Shown: piece by piece, positions 7,645 to 12,196 of the stretch
Position numbering within the stretch: the first letter of the stretch is position 1
Layout of the letters: every line of letters starts with the position of its first letter
NCBI GenBank assembly: GCA_027038385.1
Contig: JALVXE010000081.1
Coordinates: forward strand, 1-12,196
Source of the DNA: Thermotogaceae bacterium
Lineage (GTDB): Bacteria > Thermotogota > Thermotogae > Thermotogales > Thermotogaceae
Direction: 5' to 3'
DNA: 12,196 nucleotides
Translations under genes and position numbers: made by a program
The notes under the pieces: model-generated
What the model saw: only the letters and a program-made list of their open reading frames with translations
Told to the model about the DNA's origin: nothing
Database searches by the model: none

Positions 7645-7666
7645 CATCCGATCGTAAAAATGTCAA
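7638..7666 (-). promoter_or_regulatory. Sigma-A-type promoter of the DeoR-BtpA-SDR operon
   Basis: On the minus strand a perfect TTGACA (7666-7661) is followed by a 17-base spacer and TAGCAT (7643-7638), preceded by TG as an extended -10 (TGATAGCAT). Six to nine bases downstream of the -10 puts transcription start at about 7631-7628, at or just before the ATG at 7628. The -35 overlaps the TGA stop codon of the upstream aminopeptidase gene (7665-7663). Confidence 0.75.
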
Positions 7667-8622
7667 ATTGAATGCTTTCTCAGCTTCTCAATTAGCTCTT
7701 TCAATAGAATCTTTTCATACTTTTTTCCTTCTCTGCCAACAACATCGCATCCGTTAACAAGAGAATCAACTATAGCTTCGTAAGACGCCTCTATCACGGC
7801 TTCTAGAATGTCTTGAAAGAGTTTCGAGTCATCCACTATATACTTGAGATCTACAAATCCATCATGTGGCAGCTTATGGGCGGTTGAAAAAGAAAAGACG
7901 ATATCCCCACTTCTGTGTCTCACCCTTCCACCTATCTTTGGTATAGCGAGCGAAGCTCTAACGGAGAGTCTTCTTAGCTGATACGGAACCAGAGGAGCAT
8001 CGGTGGCAACCAGGAGAATAATTGATCCGAAATCTTCTTTGCTCCCGAAGTTCGGCATGGCGAGGACTCCGATCGTGTAATCTCCAACAATTCTTGACGA
8101 ACTTCCAATGCCGCTCTTGTATCCGAAGGTCACCATTCCAGTACCAGCTCCCATACATCCCAGCTCGAAATCTTCCTCGGCGTTTCTCAGAGCTTCGTAG
8201 AAATTTTCACAACTTAAAACTCTCTTCTCGCTGTATCCCATCCTTGTGTCGTTGCATTCAAGAACGATTGGATTCACACTCCTAGTGTTCGTTTTCGAAA
8301 TGACATAGCCAGCGACACAATCCCACATCTTTCCGACGCTCATCGTTCCCGTCAAAACGATCGGAGTTTCCAAAGTTCCCGTCTCGCGGACTTGGACGAA
8401 CCCCGTCGATTTTCCGTATCCGTTCAAAACGAAATACGAAGCGAAGAGCCTTTCATTGTACACGCACCCTTCATGTGGGAGAACGACCGTAACTCCTGTT
8501 ACTATACGCGGATCTTCCGAGATGAAAGTAGAGTGCCCAACCTTAACATCAGGAACATCCGTTATCTTGTTAAGCTTTCCTCTTTTGAACCTTATGTCTT
8601 TTAAAACATCCGAACCTCTCAC
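7663..8622 (-). CDS. P1-family (DmpA/BapA-type) self-processing aminopeptidase
   Basis: This protein of 319 residues shows the DmpA signature. ITDVPDVKVGH lies at 20-30, LECND at 121-125, GCMGAGTGMVTFGYKSGIGSSSR at 155-177, and GSIILLVATDAPLVPYQLRRL at 199-219. In this N-terminal nucleophile family the chain cuts itself before the catalytic Ser, here Gly199-Ser200, giving an alpha and a beta chain. The enzymes release N-terminal residues such as D-Ala, Gly or beta-amino acids from small peptides and amides. The stretch between the NFG motif (191-193) and Gly199 is only a few residues, much shorter than I recall for DmpA and BapA. No signal peptide is seen, so it is probably cytoplasmic. I chose GTG 8622 because GGAGG (8634-8630) sits 7 bases before it; an ATG at 8637 lies upstream of that site. 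The exact substrate is unknown. Confidence 0.88.
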   Translation of the reverse strand: MRGSDVLKDIRFKRGKLNKITDVPDVKVGHSTFISEDPRIVTGVTVVLPHEGCVYNERLFASYFVLNGYGKSTGFVQVRETGTLETPIVLTGTMSVGKMWDCVAGYVISKTNTRSVNPIVLECNDTRMGYSEKRVLSCENFYEALRNAEEDFELGCMGAGTGMVTFGYKSGIGSSSRIVGDYTIGVLAMPNFGSKEDFGSIILLVATDAPLVPYQLRRLSVRASLAIPKIGGRVRHRSGDIVFSFSTAHKLPHDGFVDLKYIVDDSKLFQDILEAVIEASYEAIVDSLVNGCDVVGREGKKYEKILLKELIEKLRKHSI

Positions 8623-8639
8623 AAAACCACCTCCCATGC

Positions 8640-8648
8640 TGATATACT
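8640..8648 (+). promoter_or_regulatory. Extended -10 promoter of the murJ-ftcD-hutI operon
   Basis: The plus strand reads TGATATACT, a TGnTATACT extended -10. No convincing -35 is seen 16-18 bases upstream. Transcription start at about 8655 would give a leader of about 20 bases containing the GGAGAGGGGG ribosome binding site before the TTG at 8675. Confidence 0.5.
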
Positions 8649-8649
8649 A
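8644..8649 (-). promoter_or_regulatory. Possible -10 of the P1 aminopeptidase gene, overlapping the divergent promoter
   Basis: The minus strand reads TAGTAT at 8649-8644 (alternatively TATATC at 8646-8641). It lies on the same bases as the plus-strand extended -10. Start near 8637 would leave a short leader with the ribosome binding site at 8634-8630. No clear -35 is visible, so this is tentative. Confidence 0.3.
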
Positions 8650-8674
8650 GCGGCTTGGAGAGGGGGATAAAAGC

Positions 8675-10141
8675 TTGCAGAGCGTCGCGGCCGGAACTAT
8701 ATACATCTCCGTATTCACATTGATATCGAAACTCCTCGGCCTTGTGAGGAACATACTGACAGCGTCTCTTTTTGGAACATCCTGGAGGCTCGACGCGGTA
8801 TTCATAGCGATGAAACCATCGGGCTTGGCCATCTCGCTCTTTGCAGGTGCTCTTTCAAGTGCGCTCGTTCCAGTGTACGTTGACAAGAGGCTTCACGATG
8901 AGGAGAAGGCGAAAGAGCTGGCCTGGAACATCGTCTTCTGGACTGCGGTGATATACGCCCTCGTGTCGGTAGTCTTCCTTATTTTCCCTCTTCAGACCGT
9001 CAAGCTCTTCGCTCCAGGTTTTTCCAAAGAGGTTCTTGAATACGCCGCGAGAAAGCTGAAATACGTTTCCATCCTCATGATAATAATGGCTGTTCAAACG
9101 GTTTTAGGGTCTCTAATGAGATCCGCAAGAAAGTTCTTTCAATACGGCTTTTCAATGATCTTTTACAACATCGTCGCGATTCCCGTTCTGCTGATGACAG
9201 CTGATAATTTCGGAGAAGCCGCGTACATACTATCGACCATAACGGGCCAGTTCGTAGTGACCGTGATCATGGTCTTTCTCTTTTACAAGTACTTCAAGAT
9301 CTCAAGACCCTCCTTATCATTGGTGTCGAGCGTCATGAAGCATTCCTCGTTTTTGATAGTAAGTGGTGCTATTTGGACGATTAACCCCATAGTCGACAAC
9401 GCTTTTGCATCGATGCTCCCATCTGGTAGGATTTCCTCGCTGAACTACGCCCTTTTACTCCTTGGGCAGTTTCAGGCTTTCGTTTCGATATTCGTTCAGA
9501 ACTCGTACACAGAGCTCGCTGAGCACACGTCTGAGAAAAAGACGGATCTCACAAGGGAGAGGATGAGAAAGACCGCCGAGTCTTCATTGAAGGTTATCCT
9601 CCCGCTTGTTTTGTGGCTCATAGCGATGCCAGATTTCTTCATAGGTGTGCTCTTTGAAAGAGGGCATTTCACATTCCAATCGACAGAACTGGTCTCCGGC
9701 GCCATAATAGGGTACTCGTTCTTGGCGGTTATATCGCCCATATCTGCTAGTATAAACCAGTTTCTGATAGCCACAAATCGCTTGAAGATCATCCTCTACA
9801 TATCCGTTCTCAGCGTTTTCTTCAACGCCTTTTTCGATTGGATCCTGATGAAGCCGCTCGCCCACGTCGGAATAGCGCTCAGCTCCTCACTCGTCGGGCT
9901 CATCGCGGTTTCTCTGAGGTACACGTACACCAGGAAGGTTCTAGGGGAATTCATGCCGTGGAGGATCCTTCTCGGAAGGACGGTGACCGGAACGATTCTT
10001 GCCCTGGTTGTTTGGAAACTGCAGGGTTTTGATAAGATTGCAATTGGGAGTGCTCTTTTCACGGCGTTCTTTTTGTGGTCTGCAAGGGATGAGATAGGAA
10101 CTGTTTTGAAGAAATCACTGAAAAAAATCAGAAGGAGGTGA
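8675..10141 (+). CDS. murJ: MurJ/MviN-family (MOP superfamily) flippase, divergent
   Basis: This 488-residue protein has about 13-14 hydrophobic segments and the MurJ/MviN pattern: SKLLGLVRNILTASLFG (18-34), LDAVFIAMKPS (39-49), APGFS (113-117), NYALLLLGQFQAF (257-269), FERGHF (327-332) and a Lys/Arg-rich C-terminus (479-488). MurJ moves lipid II from the inner to the outer face of the membrane for peptidoglycan synthesis. Here several charged residues I recall as important in E. coli MurJ are not kept: the Ser-Arg18 position is Lys19, the PNxxRR.FxEG motif reads PSGLAISLFAGA (48-59, no Arg and no Glu), and the YADR270 position reads YALL (258-261). Arg25, Asp40 and Lys47 are kept. It may therefore be a paralogue moving another lipid-linked molecule. 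The start is TTG 8675 with GGAGAGGGGG upstream. The end holds the ribosome binding site of ftcD. Confidence 0.8.
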   Translation: MQSVAAGTIYISVFTLISKLLGLVRNILTASLFGTSWRLDAVFIAMKPSGLAISLFAGALSSALVPVYVDKRLHDEEKAKELAWNIVFWTAVIYALVSVVFLIFPLQTVKLFAPGFSKEVLEYAARKLKYVSILMIIMAVQTVLGSLMRSARKFFQYGFSMIFYNIVAIPVLLMTADNFGEAAYILSTITGQFVVTVIMVFLFYKYFKISRPSLSLVSSVMKHSSFLIVSGAIWTINPIVDNAFASMLPSGRISSLNYALLLLGQFQAFVSIFVQNSYTELAEHTSEKKTDLTRERMRKTAESSLKVILPLVLWLIAMPDFFIGVLFERGHFTFQSTELVSGAIIGYSFLAVISPISASINQFLIATNRLKIILYISVLSVFFNAFFDWILMKPLAHVGIALSSSLVGLIAVSLRYTYTRKVLGEFMPWRILLGRTVTGTILALVVWKLQGFDKIAIGSALFTAFFLWSARDEIGTVLKKSLKKIRRR

Positions 10142-10145
10142 CCTT

Positions 10146-11066
10146 ATGAAGCTGGTCGAATCCGTTCCGAACTTCAGCGAGGGAAGAAGAGAAAATGTAG
10201 TCAGGGCCATAGTTGCAGAGGCCGAAAAGTACGACGGAATATGGGTTTTGGACTGGTCTATGGATGCCGATCACAACAGATCGGTCGTCACGCTCATAGG
10301 AACGCCGGATAAGATAGTCGATGCACTCTTCGATATGGTCAAAAAAGCGTCCGAGCTGATAGATCTAAGGCATCACGAGGGTGAACATCCAAGGATGGGA
10401 GCCACTGATGTTATCCCGTTCGTCCCCGTTATGAACACGACGATGGAGGAATGCATCGAGCTCTCTAAAAAACTCGGAAAGAGAATAGGCGAAGAGCTCA
10501 AAATACCGGTGTACCTCTACGAGAGGAGCGCCACAAAACCTGAGAGGGAGAACTTGGCAAACATAAGGAAGGGAGAGTTCGAGGGATTCTTCGAGAAGAT
10601 AAAGGATCCGAATTGGAAACCGGATTTTGGACCAGATGAGGTCCATCCAACTGCCGGTGTTGTGGCGGTTGGAGCGAGAGAGTACCTGATAGCTTACAAC
10701 GTGAACCTAGCTACAAACGACCTGAGCGTAGCCAAAAAGATTGCAAAGGCTGTCAGACACATAAGTGGAGGGTTCAGGTATGTGAAAGCCATAGGACTCG
10801 AGCTCAAGGAAAAAGGAATAGTTCAGGTGTCCATGAACCTCACGAACTACAAAAAGAGCCCGATATTCAGGGTGTTCGAGACTATAAAGAGAGAGGCGGC
10901 TAGATACGGTGTGAACGTTCTAGAGTCCGAGATAATAGGCATGGTTCCACTTCAAGCGGTACTCGATTCCTTCATGTGGTATCTTCAAGTCAACGATTTC
11001 GATATAAACAGGGTAATAGAGCAGAAGGTCCTGAACATATTCGCGAAGGACCTGGAGGGAAAATGA
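10146..11066 (+). CDS. ftcD: Glutamate formimidoyltransferase
   Basis: This 306-residue protein has the size of the monofunctional enzyme. It transfers the formimino group of N-formimino-L-glutamate to tetrahydrofolate, giving glutamate and 5-formimino-THF, a late step of histidine degradation. Motifs seen: LVESVPNFSEGRR (3-15), HEGEHPRMGATDVIPF (77-92) with His81 in the place of the catalytic His82 of the pig enzyme, RKGEFEG (141-147), GAREYLIAYNVNL (176-188) and SEIIGMVP (261-268). No cyclodeaminase domain is fused. A perfect AAGGAGGTGA (10132-10141) in the end of the murJ-like gene precedes the ATG by 7 bases, and the two genes are only 4 bases apart. The TGA stop overlaps the hutI start. 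A cyclodeaminase is expected elsewhere to process 5-formimino-THF. Confidence 0.95.
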   Translation: MKLVESVPNFSEGRRENVVRAIVAEAEKYDGIWVLDWSMDADHNRSVVTLIGTPDKIVDALFDMVKKASELIDLRHHEGEHPRMGATDVIPFVPVMNTTMEECIELSKKLGKRIGEELKIPVYLYERSATKPERENLANIRKGEFEGFFEKIKDPNWKPDFGPDEVHPTAGVVAVGAREYLIAYNVNLATNDLSVAKKIAKAVRHISGGFRYVKAIGLELKEKGIVQVSMNLTNYKKSPIFRVFETIKREAARYGVNVLESEIIGMVPLQAVLDSFMWYLQVNDFDINRVIEQKVLNIFAKDLEGK

Positions 11067-12196
11067 TGAAAGCGATATTCACCAAAAAACTGATCACTCC
11101 GATTGGTAAAAATCCCTTAAGGGGAAAGGATATGAACGACGTGAAAATTCTGGAGAACGTTTACGTAGTGTTCGATGAGAAGATCATCGACATATCTGTA
11201 GAAAAACCCGACGTGTGGATAGAAGCGGAGGTTGATCTCTTAATCCCTGGCTTTGTCGATTGCCACACTCACATACCGTTTTACGGATACAGGGCGAAGG
11301 AATTCGTTATGAGATCCCAAGGTGCCAAGTACGTCGATATACTCAAAGCCGGAGGTGGAATACACAGCACGGTGAGGATGGTCAGAGAAGCGGAGCTTGA
11401 AGAACTCGTGGATTTCAATCGGCGCTTTCTGGATGAGATGATGAAAAGAGGAGTAACTTCCTTAGAGGGAAAGAGTGGTTACGGCCTTGAAATTGAGTCC
11501 GAGCTGAAGCAATTGGAAGCTCTCAAAATCTTAGACGAAAAACATCCCATGGATATCCATCCAACTTTTCTCGGGGCTCACGCCATCCCAAGTGGCAAGG
11601 ATCCCTGGGAGTACCTTGAAGAGCTTGTGGGAAATTTTGACAGGGTGAGAGAGTACGCAGACACGGTCGATATCTTCGTAGACGATGGTGTGTATTCCAT
11701 AGATCAGGCTAAATGGTATCTCTCAAAGGCCAAAGAAAAAGGTTTCAAGGTAAGGCTTCATGCCGATGAGATAAGAAGAACAAAGGCCGTGGTTCTTGGA
11801 GTGGAGCTCGGAGCCACGAGCGTTGATCACCTCCTTAAGATAACCGATGAAGATATAGAAGCGATAGCGAAATCGAGCACAACAGCCGTCATGATGCCAA
11901 CAACGAGCTTTTACCTTGGGGAAGAATACGCTCCGGCGAGAAAGCTCATAGACTCTGGAGCGATAGTCGCACTTGGATCAGATTTCAACCCCGGATCAAA
12001 TACAATCGACGATCCAACAATCGTTATGCACCTTGCAGTTTCAAAGCTCAAGATGACACCGGAAGAAGCTCTAACGGCTTTTACCCTGAACAGTTCTCAT
12101 GTTCTCGGGATTTCCCAGGCCACGGGAACCGTCGAGAAAGGAAAGCTCGCCGATATGGTTGGATGGAACGTTCCGGACCTTGAGGCGATCCCATAC
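11066..12196 (+). CDS. hutI: Imidazolonepropionase (partial, C-terminus off window)
   Basis: The frame is open from ATG 11066 to the right edge (377 codons, no stop), so about 30-40 residues are probably missing from the usual 400-420. It hydrolyses 4-imidazolone-5-propanoate to N-formimino-L-glutamate, the substrate of the enzyme encoded just upstream. Amidohydrolase metal and substrate motifs are visible: PGFVDCHTHIPF (61-72) with HxH at 67 and 69, LEGKSGYGL (133-141), GAHAIP (170-175), LHADE (231-235) with His232, VDHL (253-256) with His255, and GSDFNPG (304-310) with Asp306. GGAGG at 11054-11058 supports ATG 11066; an in-frame ATG at 11063 would add one Met and overlaps the ftcD TGA as ATGA. 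Translation is probably coupled to ftcD. Two of the histidine-utilisation steps are seen in this window; hutH and hutU are not. Confidence 0.95.
   Translation, partial: MKAIFTKKLITPIGKNPLRGKDMNDVKILENVYVVFDEKIIDISVEKPDVWIEAEVDLLIPGFVDCHTHIPFYGYRAKEFVMRSQGAKYVDILKAGGGIHSTVRMVREAELEELVDFNRRFLDEMMKRGVTSLEGKSGYGLEIESELKQLEALKILDEKHPMDIHPTFLGAHAIPSGKDPWEYLEELVGNFDRVREYADTVDIFVDDGVYSIDQAKWYLSKAKEKGFKVRLHADEIRRTKAVVLGVELGATSVDHLLKITDEDIEAIAKSSTTAVMMPTTSFYLGEEYAPARKLIDSGAIVALGSDFNPGSNTIDDPTIVMHLAVSKLKMTPEEALTAFTLNSSHVLGISQATGTVEKGKLADMVGWNVPDLEAIPY

Noticed and set aside
8623..8637. ATG at 8637 as the start of the P1 aminopeptidase
   Set aside because: The bases right after it form the GGAGG site used by the GTG at 8622, and the five extra residues (MGGGF) are just the translated ribosome binding site.
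1..12196. CRISPR arrays, insertion sequences, tRNA or rRNA genes, toxin-antitoxin or defence genes
   Set aside because: I saw no direct-repeat arrays, transposase motifs, RNA gene signatures or defence-family motifs; nearly all of the window is explained by ordinary tightly packed genes.

Overview
The window looks like the chromosome of a thermophilic member of the Thermotogota, with medium GC content. The best evidence is the gene at 3095-5107. Its protein matches the Thermotoga maritima maltosyltransferase almost throughout, as far as I can recall that sequence. I cannot name the genus. I see no mobile elements, CRISPR arrays, tRNAs, rRNAs or long gene-free stretches. Genes are packed tightly, usually with strong GGAGG-type ribosome binding sites placed in the end of the previous gene.

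Layout: everything left of about 8630 is read on the minus strand and everything right of it on the plus strand, from a short divergent promoter region at 8623-8674. In minus-strand reading order the genes are: a DmpA/P1-family self-cleaving aminopeptidase (8622-7663); a DeoR-family repressor (7628-6849), a BtpA/SgcQ-family TIM-barrel protein (6835-6026) and a short-chain dehydrogenase (5979-5191), which form one operon with its own promoter and a candidate operator; then, after an 83-base gap with another promoter, a maltosyltransferase (5107-3095), acyl carrier protein (3091-2852), a terminator-like hairpin, and a large membrane-anchored protein of Fn3/Ig-like and beta-propeller repeats that runs off the left edge (2809-1).

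On the plus strand a MurJ/MviN-family membrane protein (8675-10141), glutamate formimidoyltransferase (10146-11066) and imidazolonepropionase (11066 to the right edge) are tightly coupled. The last two catalyse consecutive steps of histidine breakdown (imidazolonepropionate to formiminoglutamate to glutamate). MurJ-like proteins belong to the lipid-linked cell-wall precursor flippases, but this one lacks several charged residues that I recall as required in E. coli MurJ.

Biologically the window mixes carbohydrate metabolism (maltosyltransferase, DeoR-BtpA-SDR operon), fatty-acid synthesis (ACP), amino-acid and peptide breakdown (DmpA, FtcD, HutI) and the cell envelope (MurJ-like protein, Fn3/propeller protein). 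I do not see a clear new defence or mobile system. The points most worth a second look are the divergent MurJ-like protein, the DeoR-BtpA-SDR operon of unknown substrate with a nearly leaderless start and an operator over its -10 and start codon, and the uncharacterised envelope protein behind acpP.
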